Of a stretch of DNA of 64,000 bases, positions 26,012 to 33,907 are shown one piece after another. Positions within the stretch are counted from its first letter, which is position 1, and each line of letters opens with the position of its first letter. The stretch comes from DATGLG01 sp035294245 (GTDB taxonomy: Bacteria > Pseudomonadota > Alphaproteobacteria > JACZXZ01). The stretch lies in NCBI GenBank assembly GCA_035294245.1, contig DATGLG010000057.1:62001-126000 (forward strand), given 5' to 3'. Under the pieces are notes generated by a model that saw only the letters and a list, made by a program, of their open reading frames with translations, searched no databases and had not been told where the DNA came from. Made by a program: the position numbers and the translations under genes.

Positions 26012-26788
26012 ATGGTCAGGAATACCACGATCGACGCCTATGAGAGCCTGCCTCGGCCGGCCATCGTCGTGGGCAACGAGTTTCCCGACGGCCACCGCAT
26101 CGCCCCCCATTCCCACCGCCGGGGCCAGCTCCTCTACGGCGCCGCCGGGGTGCTGATGGTGACGACCGAGCACGGCGCCTGGGTGGTGCCGCCGGAGCGC
26201 GCGGTCTGGATCCCCGCCGGGGTGCGCCACGAGCTGCGCATGATGGGCCCGGCCAGCACCAACAGTCTCTATATCGAGCCCGAGGCCCTCCCGAGCCTGC
26301 CGCGCATATGCCAGGTGCTGGGCATGTCGCTCCTCATGCGCAGCCTGCTGCAGGCGGCGGCGGACCTGCCGATCGATTACGAGCCCGAGAGCCGCGGCGC
26401 CCTCATCATGGCGCTCATGCTCCAGGAGATTCAGGTGCTGCCGGTCCTGCCACTTTCCTTGCCGCAGCCACGCGACGCGCGCCTCGCGCAGCATTGCCGC
26501 CGCTTCCTCGCGCAGCCGACGCCCCGGGACACCATCGATCACTGGAGCGCCGCTCTCGGCATGAGCCGCCGCGCCTTCACCCGCTTCTTCAAGCGCGAGA
26601 CCGGGCTCAGCTTCGCCCTGTGGCGCCAGCAGGCCTGCGTCTTCGTCGCCCTGCCCCGCCTCGCCGCGGGGGAGCGCGTCACCACGGTGGCACTCGATCT
26701 CGGCTATGACAGCCCCGCCGCCTTTACCAGCATGTTCAAGCGCATGCTCGGGGCGCCGCCGAGCCGCTATTTCACCGCCCCGCCCTGA
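26012..26788 (+). CDS. AraC family transcriptional regulator
   Basis: A 258-residue regulator with an N-terminal cupin sensor domain (HSHRRGQLLYGAAGVLMVTT, VWIPAGVRHELRM) and a C-terminal pair of helix-turn-helix motifs (GMSRRAFTRFFKRETGLSF and DLGYDSPAAFTSMFKRMLGAPPSRYF). Cupin-type AraC proteins of this size commonly regulate a neighbouring efflux or catabolic gene; the divergent fsr-like gene is the likely target. The cupin could bind a small amphipathic ligand. Confidence 0.92.
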   Translation: MVRNTTIDAYESLPRPAIVVGNEFPDGHRIAPHSHRRGQLLYGAAGVLMVTTEHGAWVVPPERAVWIPAGVRHELRMMGPASTNSLYIEPEALPSLPRICQVLGMSLLMRSLLQAAADLPIDYEPESRGALIMALMLQEIQVLPVLPLSLPQPRDARLAQHCRRFLAQPTPRDTIDHWSAALGMSRRAFTRFFKRETGLSFALWRQQACVFVALPRLAAGERVTTVALDLGYDSPAAFTSMFKRMLGAPPSRYFTAPP

Positions 26789-26857
26789 GCTTGACCGGCG
26801 CCGAGCGCGGCTTAGCTCGCTCGGCAGGCGGCCGCGACAGCGAGGGAGGAGAGGATC

Positions 26858-27292
26858 ATGGCGCGCGTGATCGGGATCGACCATCTGGTGATCCGGGTGA
26901 GCGACTTCACCGCCTCGCGGCGGTTCTACGACAAGGTGCTCGGCGCCCTCGGCTTCCAGCGCAAATACACCTTCGCCCGCACCGCCGGCTGGAGCAACGG
27001 CAAGACGCTGTTCTGGATCGGCGAGGCCGACGCCGAGGGCAAGCGGCATCCCCACCGCATCGGCAATATCGGCTTTCATCATTACGCCTTCGAGCTCGCC
27101 CGCCGCCGCGACGTCGACGAGCTCTACGCGGTGCTCAAGCGGAACAAGGTCACCGTCGTCGATCCCCCGGCGGAATATCCGGATTACGGCAAGGGCTATT
27201 ACGCCGTCTTCTTCCTCGATCCCGACGGCCTCAAGCTCGAGGGCATGTACTTCCCCAAGGCGCGCCCGAAACGGAAAACCTCCCGGACCTAG
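26858..27292 (+). CDS. VOC family (glyoxalase/bleomycin-resistance fold) protein
   Basis: A 144-residue vicinal-oxygen-chelate protein: two beta-alpha-beta-beta-beta units beginning IDHLVIRVSDFTASRRFYDKVLGALGF and ending VFFLDPDGLKLEGMYF. Histidine 10 or so and glutamate near the end are the expected metal ligands. It has the ribosome site GAGGGAGGAGAGGATC. It follows the AraC gene by 69 bases; the substrate is unknown. Confidence 0.9.
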   Translation: MARVIGIDHLVIRVSDFTASRRFYDKVLGALGFQRKYTFARTAGWSNGKTLFWIGEADAEGKRHPHRIGNIGFHHYAFELARRRDVDELYAVLKRNKVTVVDPPAEYPDYGKGYYAVFFLDPDGLKLEGMYFPKARPKRKTSRT

Positions 27293-27309
27293 CCGCTGTG
27301 GCGCCGGCC

Positions 27310-27756
27310 TTACACCTCGTCCTTGGCGCGGCGCAGGCGCTTGACGGCGGCGCGGCGGGATTTCTCCTCCTGGCGGCGGCGGCGCGACGCGGCGGTGGGC
27401 CTGGTCGGCTTGCGCGGGATGGGCGCAATGGCGGCGCGGCGGATGAGCGCGAGGAGTCGCGCGAGCGCATCCTCGCGGTTGCGCTCTTGGGTGCGGTGCC
27501 GCTGCGCCGCGATGATCAGCACCCCCTCCTTGGTGAGCTTCTTCCCGGCGAGGCGCTCGAGCCGCGCCCGAACCGCGGCGGGGAGCGAGGGCGAGCGCCG
27601 CACGTCGAAGCGAAGCTCGACGGCCGTCGCCACCTTGTTGACGTTCTGGCCGCCGGGACCGGAGGCGCGCACGAAGCTCTCCTCGATCTCGCGAGGATCG
27701 AGGGCAAGATCGCCGGTGACACGAATGCGTCCCTCCGACACGATGCGAGGCTCCAC
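27310..27756 (-). CDS. arfB: Alternative ribosome-rescue factor ArfB (peptidyl-tRNA hydrolase)
   Basis: Stalled-ribosome rescue factor that hydrolyses peptidyl-tRNA on non-stop ribosomes. The catalytic GGQ is at 35-37 in SGPGGQNVNKV, and the basic C-terminal tail (RRRRQEEKSRRAAVKRLRRAK) enters the empty mRNA channel. Length 148 residues, as in E. coli YaeJ. It converges with the VOC gene. Confidence 0.93.
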   Translation of the reverse strand: MEPRIVSEGRIRVTGDLALDPREIEESFVRASGPGGQNVNKVATAVELRFDVRRSPSLPAAVRARLERLAGKKLTKEGVLIIAAQRHRTQERNREDALARLLALIRRAAIAPIPRKPTRPTAASRRRRQEEKSRRAAVKRLRRAKDEV

Positions 27757-27927
27757 GTCATCTCCGGAAGATCAGCTAGCGCCGCCCCGAGGCCGCGAGG
27801 ATAGCTGAATCCCGCGCCGCCGGCGACGGCCGCGCCGCGAAGGGCGCGGGGTCGCCCCTGGCCGGAACCGGTGCTGCATGGCATAATGCCAGGCGAGGGG
27901 TATGGCCCTTCTCAGGAGGAGATCACC

Positions 27928-28158
27928 ATGAAGCGCATCCTGGTTCCCATGGCAGCGATTGTCCTGCTGAGCACCGCGGCTTGCTCGGACATGAATGCCA
28001 CCCAGCAACGCACCCTCTCGGGCGGCGCCGCCGGTGCCGTCGGCGGCGCCATCGGCGGCGCCTTGACCGGCTGCGTCTGGTGCGGTGCCGCCATCGGCGG
28101 CGCCGTGGGTGCCGGTGCGGGCTATCTCTACGACCAGACCAAGAAGGGCAATCTCTAG
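27928..28158 (+). CDS. Small glycine-zipper lipoprotein
   Basis: A 76-residue lipoprotein: signal peptide with lipobox LLSTAAC (cysteine at 19), then Gly/Ala repeats GGAAGAVGGAIGGALTG...CGAAIGGAVGAGAGYLYDQ, the glycine-zipper pattern of small outer-membrane lipoproteins (17 kDa antigen/SlyB-like). The ATG at 27928 follows AGGAGGAGATCACC. A hairpin terminator follows at 28192-28217. Confidence 0.85.
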   Translation: MKRILVPMAAIVLLSTAACSDMNATQQRTLSGGAAGAVGGAIGGALTGCVWCGAAIGGAVGAGAGYLYDQTKKGNL

Positions 28159-28191
28159 GATCCGCCTGGCTCGCGGCCGCGAACCGATGCA

Positions 28192-28217
28192 GCCCCGCCT
28201 CGGCGGGGCCTTCCTTT
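28192..28217 (+). terminator. Terminator of the glycine-zipper lipoprotein gene
   Basis: GCCCCGCC-TC-GGCGGGGC (28192-28209) followed by CTTCCTTT. The T tract is imperfect. Confidence 0.65.
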
Positions 28218-28508
28218 GCGCGCCGGCCGGCGCGGCATCGCCCGTCATCGGCACAGGCTGCGCCACGCAAGGCCGCTGCGGCCGGGCGTTGCTGGCCCTC
28301 CGCGAGGCTGGTACCATTTTCGGCCGAGGAGCGGCGGCAGCCGGATCGATGCCCGCATCTTCCGCGCCCATGTCTTCCGCGATCGGCCGGCTCGCACCCG
28401 CCGCGCAGGGCGCGAGCCCCGTGCCGCCGCCGAAGCCGTGAGATCGATGCCGTCCAAGGATTATCCCGCAGACGCCGTCGCCGTTGCGCCATTGGAAGGC
28501 GCGGGCGA
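28218..28508. other. Gap upstream of the histidine kinase gene
   Basis: No gene is supported between the lipoprotein terminator and the kinase start. Short frames here read as Arg/Ala-rich translations of G+C-rich DNA. One of them ends in an ATGA overlap with the kinase start, which is noted but not accepted as a gene. Confidence 0.5.
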
Positions 28509-30689
28509 ATGAGTGCCGCCGCGACCCCTCGCCCGTCCCGGACCCTCCGGCTCCTCGTCGTCGCCTCCGTGGCCCTGCCGCTCCTGGTCCTTGCCGGCAG
28601 CGGCCTCGTGGCCTTCCGCACCGTCGTCGAGAGCACGAAGGGCGACATGCTGCGCGACATGCTCGTCGCCGAATCCGAGGCCAGCGCCGCCTTCGCCGTC
28701 TATCAGCTCATCGCGGGCCAAGTGGCGAGCATACTGGGAAATGCCAGCGCCGAGGCGATCGAGCGGCAGGAGCAATCCCTCCATGCCCGGCTTGCGCAAG
28801 CCATCGAGAAGGCGCCCCAGGTGCAGGCCGTGCTGGTTCTCGACAGCGCGGCGCACCCCCTCGTGAGCTCCCGCACCTATCCCATCAATCATCGCCTCGA
28901 TTTCGCCGATCGCCAGTTCTTCCAGGCGCTGCGCAGCGGTCGCGAGGCCACTTACCTCGGCACGATCGTCATCGGGCGTCTCGACGGACAGCCGCATTTC
29001 ATTTTCGCCCGCCGCCGCGAGACGACCGCCGGCCGCTTCGACGGCGTCATCGCCGTCGCCGTATCGCCGGACTATTTCCGCGCCTTCTACGACAAGCTGC
29101 TCCTCGGCAATCGCGCCATCACCGCCGGGCTCTTCCGTGAGGACGGCGCCGTGCTCGCGCGTTATCCGGCGCCCGCGGCGGAGGAGCGGGCAGCCCCACC
29201 CCATGATCTGCTGATGGCGGCGATCGCGGACAACCCCCAGGGCGGCTTCTTCCGCGGGCGCGCCGGCCCGGATGGGCGCGAGCAGCTCATCGCCTATCGC
29301 AAGGTCCCGAGCTATCCCGTCTATGTCGCGGAGGAGCGAAGCTGGGCCTCGGTTCTCGCCGCCTGGCGCCGGCTGATGTCCACCCATCTGATCTTCGGAA
29401 TTCCCGCGACGCTTGGCCTCTTGATGCTGAGCCTGCTCGCCTTCCGCCGCTCGCAGCGGGAGCAGGCGGCGCTCGCCAAGGCGCGCGAGGCCATCCGCCA
29501 GCGCGAGGAGGCGGAGGACGCCCTGCGCCAGTCGCAGAAGATGGAGGCGGTGGGCCAGCTCAGCGGCGGCATCGCCCACGACTTCAACAACCTTCTCGGC
29601 GTCATCATCTGGAATCTGGAGATGCTGCAGCGGCGCCTGCGCGACGACGATCCTCGTCTCCGCCGCCCCATCGAGATGGCGATGAAGGGTGCCGCGCGCG
29701 CCGCGACCCTGACCCAGCGCCTCCTCGCCTTTTCGCGCCGCCAGCCCCTCGAGCCCAAGCCGGTCAACCCCAACCGACTCGTCGCCGGCATGTCGGATCT
29801 CCTGCGCAGCACGCTCGGCGAGCGCATCGCGATCGAGACCGTGCTTGCCGGCGGGTTATGGTGGGTCGCCGTCGATACCAGCGAGCTCGAGGCGGCACTT
29901 CTCAATCTCGCCGTCAACGCCCGCGACGCCATGCCCGGGGGCGGCAAGCTCACCATCGAGACCGAGAACGCCCATCTCGACGAGGCCTATGCCGCGACCA
30001 ATGGCGGCGAGATCGTCGCCGGACAATATGTATTGATCGCGGTGAGCGATACCGGTGTCGGCATGAGCAAGGAGATCATCGCCAAGGCCTTCGAGCCCTT
30101 CTTCACCACCAAGGAGGTGGGCCAGGGCACCGGGCTCGGCCTCTCCCAGGTCTACGGCTTCGTCAAGCAGTCGGGCGGGCACGTGAAGATCTATAGCGAG
30201 CCCGGGCAAGGGACCACGGTGAAGCTCTATCTGCCGCGGCTGGCGGGCGAGGCGCCGGCCGCCGAGCCGCCGACGCGCGCCGCGAGCGCGTCCGGTGACG
30301 CCGCGCGGGAAACCATCCTGGTGGTCGAGGACGATGAGGATCTCCGCGCCTCCACGGTCGAGGCCTTGGTGGAGGTCGGCTATCGCGTTCTCGAGGCGGC
30401 GGACGGACCCGCGGCCTTGCGCGTCCTCGATGCCGCCCCCGAGATCGATCTCCTCTTTACCGATGTCGGCCTGCCGGGCGGGCTCAATGGCCGCCAGCTC
30501 GCCGACGAGGCCCTGCGCCGCCGCCCGCAGCTCAAGGTGCTCTTCACCACCGGTTATGCGCGCAACGCCATCGTCCATCAGGGCCGCCTCGATCCCGGCG
30601 TCGAGCTCATCGTCAAGCCGTTCACTTATGCCGGCCTCGCGGCGCGAATCCGCAGCGTGCTGGAGGGAAAGGGAGCGGCTCGGTCGTAG
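28509..30689 (+). CDS. Hybrid sensor histidine kinase with periplasmic sensor and C-terminal receiver
   Basis: Membrane sensor kinase, 726 residues. The order is: N-terminal transmembrane helix (about 14-36), periplasmic double-Cache-like sensor (RTYPINHRLDFADRQFFQALRSG), second membrane helix (about 289-311), coiled coil, HisKA with phosphoacceptor H357 in GGIAHDFNNLLG, HATPase with GTGLGLSQVYGFVKQSGG, and a receiver domain with phosphoacceptor D652 (LLFTDVGLPGG) and KPFTY. The HDFNNLLG motif and attached receiver are typical of kinases that phosphorylate a separate regulator through their own receiver. The ATG at 28509 gives the first membrane helix directly. It is tail-to-tail with a response regulator gene, 14 bases apart. 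Confidence 0.93.
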   Translation: MSAAATPRPSRTLRLLVVASVALPLLVLAGSGLVAFRTVVESTKGDMLRDMLVAESEASAAFAVYQLIAGQVASILGNASAEAIERQEQSLHARLAQAIEKAPQVQAVLVLDSAAHPLVSSRTYPINHRLDFADRQFFQALRSGREATYLGTIVIGRLDGQPHFIFARRRETTAGRFDGVIAVAVSPDYFRAFYDKLLLGNRAITAGLFREDGAVLARYPAPAAEERAAPPHDLLMAAIADNPQGGFFRGRAGPDGREQLIAYRKVPSYPVYVAEERSWASVLAAWRRLMSTHLIFGIPATLGLLMLSLLAFRRSQREQAALAKAREAIRQREEAEDALRQSQKMEAVGQLSGGIAHDFNNLLGVIIWNLEMLQRRLRDDDPRLRRPIEMAMKGAARAATLTQRLLAFSRRQPLEPKPVNPNRLVAGMSDLLRSTLGERIAIETVLAGGLWWVAVDTSELEAALLNLAVNARDAMPGGGKLTIETENAHLDEAYAATNGGEIVAGQYVLIAVSDTGVGMSKEIIAKAFEPFFTTKEVGQGTGLGLSQVYGFVKQSGGHVKIYSEPGQGTTVKLYLPRLAGEAPAAEPPTRAASASGDAARETILVVEDDEDLRASTVEALVEVGYRVLEAADGPAALRVLDAAPEIDLLFTDVGLPGGLNGRQLADEALRRRPQLKVLFTTGYARNAIVHQGRLDPGVELIVKPFTYAGLAARIRSVLEGKGAARS

Positions 30690-30703
30690 CGCAGGATCGG
30701 CCG

Positions 30704-31519
30704 TCAGCGCTGCTCGGGACGATGGGCGGCAGCGTCGGCGCTCGCGGCCGTGACGGCGACATCCTCGCGCCAGCGATAGCCGACGCCGCTGATCACCTCG
30801 ATCTCGCCGAAAGCGGGGTCGACCTGGTAGAATTTCTCGCGGATGCGCTTGATGAAGGCGCGCACATTGGCGCGATGCCCCTCGCCGCCGGAGCCCGCGA
30901 CGAAGCCCTTGCCGCGCACGAAATCGTAGAGGTCGCGATAGGTGAGCGGCCGCCCCGCGCGTGTCGCCAGCAATTCCACGATCCTGAATTCGGTGATCGT
31001 CAGCGGAACCTCGTGACCCTTCCATAAGGCCCGCCGCGTCGAGGAGCGCAGCTCGAGCGCGCCCAGGCGCAGGCTCGGCGGCTTCTCGCCGCCAGGCTCG
31101 CCCTCGCCCTGGCGCCGCGCCGAGCGGAGGCCGGCCGCGATGAGGTTCATGCGCTTCAGAAGGATCGAGAAGCTCCGCGTCTTCTCGACGAAGTCGAGGG
31201 CGCCGCCGTGGAGCGCCACCTCCTCATAGATTTGATCCGTGAGCGACGTCAGAAAGATGACGGGCGAATCGACGCCGGCGGAGCGCAGCCGGCGCAGCAC
31301 CTCGATGCCGCTGATCTCCGGCATCTTCCAGTCGAGCAGGATGATCTGCTCCCCCTTCGCCTCGAGGATGTGTTGAAGCGCTGAGCTGCCGGAGCCGAAC
31401 GGCGTCACCGCGAAGCCCGCATCCGCGAGATGCTCGGAAAGCGACTCGCGGAACATGTCGTCGTCATCGACCAGCACCACGCGGGCGCGCGGCGCGGCCT
31501 TCTCGGTATGCTCAGCCAT
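30704..31519 (-). CDS. Winged-helix (OmpR/ChvI-type) response regulator
   Basis: DNA-binding response regulator, 271 residues. The receiver has the acidic pair DDDD near residue 18-21, phosphoacceptor D63 (LLDWKMPEISG), T91 and K113. The effector is an OmpR-type winged helix (LTITEFRIVELLATRAGRPLTYRDLYDFVRG) with the variant segment GSGGEGHRANVRAFIKRIREKF, seen in ChvI-like alphaproteobacterial regulators. It converges with the hybrid kinase gene; whether they are partners is not shown by the sequence, since its true partner kinase may be elsewhere. Confidence 0.92.
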   Translation of the reverse strand: MAEHTEKAAPRARVVLVDDDDMFRESLSEHLADAGFAVTPFGSGSSALQHILEAKGEQIILLDWKMPEISGIEVLRRLRSAGVDSPVIFLTSLTDQIYEEVALHGGALDFVEKTRSFSILLKRMNLIAAGLRSARRQGEGEPGGEKPPSLRLGALELRSSTRRALWKGHEVPLTITEFRIVELLATRAGRPLTYRDLYDFVRGKGFVAGSGGEGHRANVRAFIKRIREKFYQVDPAFGEIEVISGVGYRWREDVAVTAASADAAAHRPEQR

Positions 31520-31646
31520 GACGGTCAGCGATGCGCAACGGCGTCACCCGCTCCTCCTTGCGCGCAGCACACCCCTCCGCCTTACGAGCGCGTGGCATCC
31601 ATTTAAGGGCCTGGCACGCATGGTGTCCAGTTGCGCGCAAGATCAT

Positions 31647-31652
31647 TATACA
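31647..31652 (+). promoter_or_regulatory. Candidate -10 element for the secreted-protein gene
   Basis: TATACA with only a poor -35 (TGTCCA, 31624-31629) 17 bases upstream. Direct repeats GAACCGCGAAC at 31666-31676 and 31690-31700 and an inverted repeat at 31682-31716 lie just downstream. Confidence 0.35.
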
Positions 31653-31681
31653 GGGCGGAAGGCGAGAACCGCGAACATAAG

Positions 31682-31716
31682 TTAAACAGGAACCGCGAAC
31701 GGCATTCGCTGTTTAA
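31682..31716. repeat. Inverted repeat TTAAACAG-N19-CTGTTTAA
   Basis: Perfect 8-base arms (31682-31689 and 31709-31716) end five bases before the ATG at 31722, in unusually A+T-rich sequence, so the structure would overlap the ribosome site of that gene. Confidence 0.5.
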
Positions 31717-31721
31717 GCCTT

Positions 31722-32078
31722 ATGATGAAATGGAAACCGCTTGCTCTCGCCCTGATGCTTGCGGCGACGTTTCATTTTGCGCGCACCACGCGCGCCGTTT
31801 ACGCCAAGCCGCCGGAAAACGCGGACCCCGCTCTCGCGCCATGGTTTCAGAGCCTGCGCCAGCCGGGTACCGGCTTCCTTTGCTGCTCAATCTCCGACTG
31901 CCGGCCCACCGACTCCCGCATCAAGGACGGCCATTACGAGGCCTGGATCGACCACAAATGGATTTCCGTGCCGGCTGACAAGATCCTGCAACGCACGGAT
32001 AATCCGACGGGCCAAGCCGTGGTGTGCTGGACACCGCGGCTCGGCATTCTCTGCTTCGTTCCCGGCGCCGAATCCTGA
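31722..32078 (+). CDS. Secreted conserved hypothetical protein
   Basis: A 118-residue protein with a Sec signal peptide (about 1-28) and a compact mature domain with four cysteines (FLCCSISDCRPTDSR, VVCWTPRLGILCF), so probably disulphide-bonded in the periplasm. Small proteins with this CCSxxDC pattern occur widely in alphaproteobacteria without a known role. The A+T content at its start is higher than its surroundings. Confidence 0.75.
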   Translation: MMKWKPLALALMLAATFHFARTTRAVYAKPPENADPALAPWFQSLRQPGTGFLCCSISDCRPTDSRIKDGHYEAWIDHKWISVPADKILQRTDNPTGQAVVCWTPRLGILCFVPGAES

Positions 32079-32182
32079 TCCGGATCGCGCCGGGCGACGC
32101 CCCGACGCCTCGGTAATTCCCTTTCCGCAACTCAGGTATTCGCCCGGTTTCTTGCTCCACGGCTTGCTGCTAGGCTCCCATC

Positions 32183-32250
32183 GTCAGGGAACGCCCTAAC
32201 TCCCAGACAAACCCCGCCGCAATCCCCCCACGTGCGGCGGGGTTTTCCTG
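32183..32250 (+). ncRNA. Possible small RNA with terminator
   Basis: A short unit of 65-70 bases: a small hairpin AGGG-AACG-CCCT, an unpaired stretch CTAACTCCCAGACAA with an anti-Shine-Dalgarno-like CTCCC, and an excellent terminator (AACCCCGCCGCA / TGCGGCGGGGTT, 32210-32244, then TTTTCC). This is the layout of trans-acting small RNAs in alphaproteobacteria. A promoter is weak (TAGGCT at 32171-32176 as -10). The same hairpin could simply terminate the gene at 31722, 130 bases away. Together with the MFS promoter it fills the 403-base gap 32079-32481. Confidence 0.35.
32209..32248 (+). terminator. Strong rho-independent terminator
   Basis: Twelve-base stem AACCCCGCCGCA / TGCGGCGGGGTT with loop ATCCCCCCACG and a TTTT tail. 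Confidence 0.85.
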
Positions 32251-32353
32251 TGCCGGGCCATTCGGCCCCCCGCACCGCCCCTTGGCGGCCTTTGGCTCGG
32301 CGGAAGATGAGCAGGCTAATCTATCCGCGGTCGGCTCCCGTGGCCGGATGCGG

Positions 32354-32405
32354 TTGGATCGCCGCCCGCTTTCCTCTACTATCCCGCCAGCCGGCGTTCG
32401 GCTGG
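32354..32405 (+). promoter_or_regulatory. MFS gene promoter with palindrome at the start point
   Basis: TTGGAT (32354-32359), 17-base spacer, TACTAT (32377-32382). A perfect palindrome CCAGCCG-GCGTT-CGGCTGG (32387-32405) covers the expected start of transcription, a usual place for a repressor operator. Confidence 0.5.
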
Positions 32406-32481
32406 GCCCGCGAGCGATGCCAGGGGCAGCATCGCCGCGGCGGAGCGGGATCTGTGCCCCGAAGAACAAAGGGGCATCGCC

Positions 32482-33783
32482 ATGGAATCGATCGAGACGC
32501 GCGTCCTGGCCAAAGTCACGCGGCGGCTGTTGCCGCTCCTGATCGTCAGCTATTTCATCGCCTATCTCGACCGCATCAATATCGGCCTGGCGGCCCTGAC
32601 CATGAACAAGGATCTCGGCTTCTCCGCCACGGTCTTCGGCTGGGGAGCCGGCATCTTCTTCCTCGGCTATTTCATCTTCGAGGTGCCCAGCAACATTGCG
32701 CTCGAGCGCTTCGGCGCGCGGCGCTGGATCTTCCGCATCATGCTGAGCTGGGGCGTCATGTCCTCGGCCATGGCCTTCATCTCGGGGAATGCCAGCTTCT
32801 TCCTCGTGCGCTTCCTCCTCGGCGCCGCCGAGGCGGGCTTCTTCCCCGGCATCATCCTCTATCTCACCTATTGGTTCCCCGCCTCGCACCGGGCCCGCAT
32901 CGTCGGCTACTTCATGGCGGCCATCCCGGTCTCCTCTTTCATCGGCGCACCCGTCTCGGGCTATCTCCTGGGGCTCGACGGCATCGCCGGGCTCAAGGGA
33001 TGGCAGTGGCTCTTCATCCTCGAGGGCATTCCCGCGATCCTGCTCTCCTTCGTCGTCCTCGCCTATCTGACGGACCGGCCGGAAACGGCCGGGTGGCTGC
33101 ATGACGAGGAGCGGGCCTGGCTCGTCGGCCGGCTTCGCGAGGAGCGCAGCCATCGCGAGGCGATCGTCAAGTTCACCCTCGGCCAGGCCCTTGGCAATCC
33201 CCGCGTGCTTCTCCTCGGGCTCGTCTATTTCGGCATCGTCGCGGCCAATTACGGCTTCAGCTTCTGGCTGCCGCAGATCATCAAGGCCTTCGGCGGCGTG
33301 AGCAACCTCGAGACCGGCTTCATCACGGCGATCCCCTATGCCGCGGGCACCGTCGCCATGGTGTTCTGGGGCCTGCGCTCCGACCGGACGCGCGAGCGCA
33401 AGTGGCATGTGGCGATCCCCATTCTGGTCGCCGCGGCGGGACTGGCCCTCTCCGCCCTGACGGGCGATCCGGTCCTCAAGATGACCTTGCTGACCGTGGG
33501 CGGGCTCGGCATCTTCGCGGTGCTGCCGTGCTTCTGGACGCTCCCCACCGCCTTTCTCTCCGGCACCGCGGCGGCGGGGGGCATCGCGCTCATCAACTCG
33601 ATCGGCAACCTGGCCGGCTTCGTCGGCCCCTATGGCATGGGCTACATCAAGGATGCGACGGGCGGCTTCGCCTTCGGCCTGCTATTCATCGCCGTCTTGG
33701 CCGTGGTCTCCCTCGTGACCGTGCTGGCGCTCGGGCACGACGCCGCCTTGGAGAGCCGCGCCGCGACGCGCGCCGCAGAGTAG
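32482..33783 (+). CDS. MFS transporter, anion:cation symporter (ACS) family
   Basis: Twelve-helix carrier, 433 residues. The N-terminus YFIAYLDRINIGLAALTMNKDLGFS and the GYFIFEVPSNIALERFGAR loop are diagnostic of the ACS family that imports organic anions such as tartrate, phthalate or glucarate. Ribosome site AAGGGG is seven bases before the ATG. It stands alone, so the substrate cannot be read from context. Confidence 0.92.
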   Translation: MESIETRVLAKVTRRLLPLLIVSYFIAYLDRINIGLAALTMNKDLGFSATVFGWGAGIFFLGYFIFEVPSNIALERFGARRWIFRIMLSWGVMSSAMAFISGNASFFLVRFLLGAAEAGFFPGIILYLTYWFPASHRARIVGYFMAAIPVSSFIGAPVSGYLLGLDGIAGLKGWQWLFILEGIPAILLSFVVLAYLTDRPETAGWLHDEERAWLVGRLREERSHREAIVKFTLGQALGNPRVLLLGLVYFGIVAANYGFSFWLPQIIKAFGGVSNLETGFITAIPYAAGTVAMVFWGLRSDRTRERKWHVAIPILVAAAGLALSALTGDPVLKMTLLTVGGLGIFAVLPCFWTLPTAFLSGTAAAGGIALINSIGNLAGFVGPYGMGYIKDATGGFAFGLLFIAVLAVVSLVTVLALGHDAALESRAATRAAE

Positions 33784-33907
33784 GGAGCGCAGCCCGGACG
33801 GGCGTCAGAAGGCGATCTTGGCGCCGTTCGCCCAGGAGGCCCCGGCGTCCTGCCGGCGCAGGAATGATGCGCCCTTTCTCAGCGGCTCGACCCTGACGCC
33901 TCTCGCC

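Noticed and set aside
28216..28512. Short frame ending in an ATGA overlap with the histidine kinase start
   Set aside because: Arginine- and proline-rich, no family match, no ribosome site; the overlap can arise by chance.
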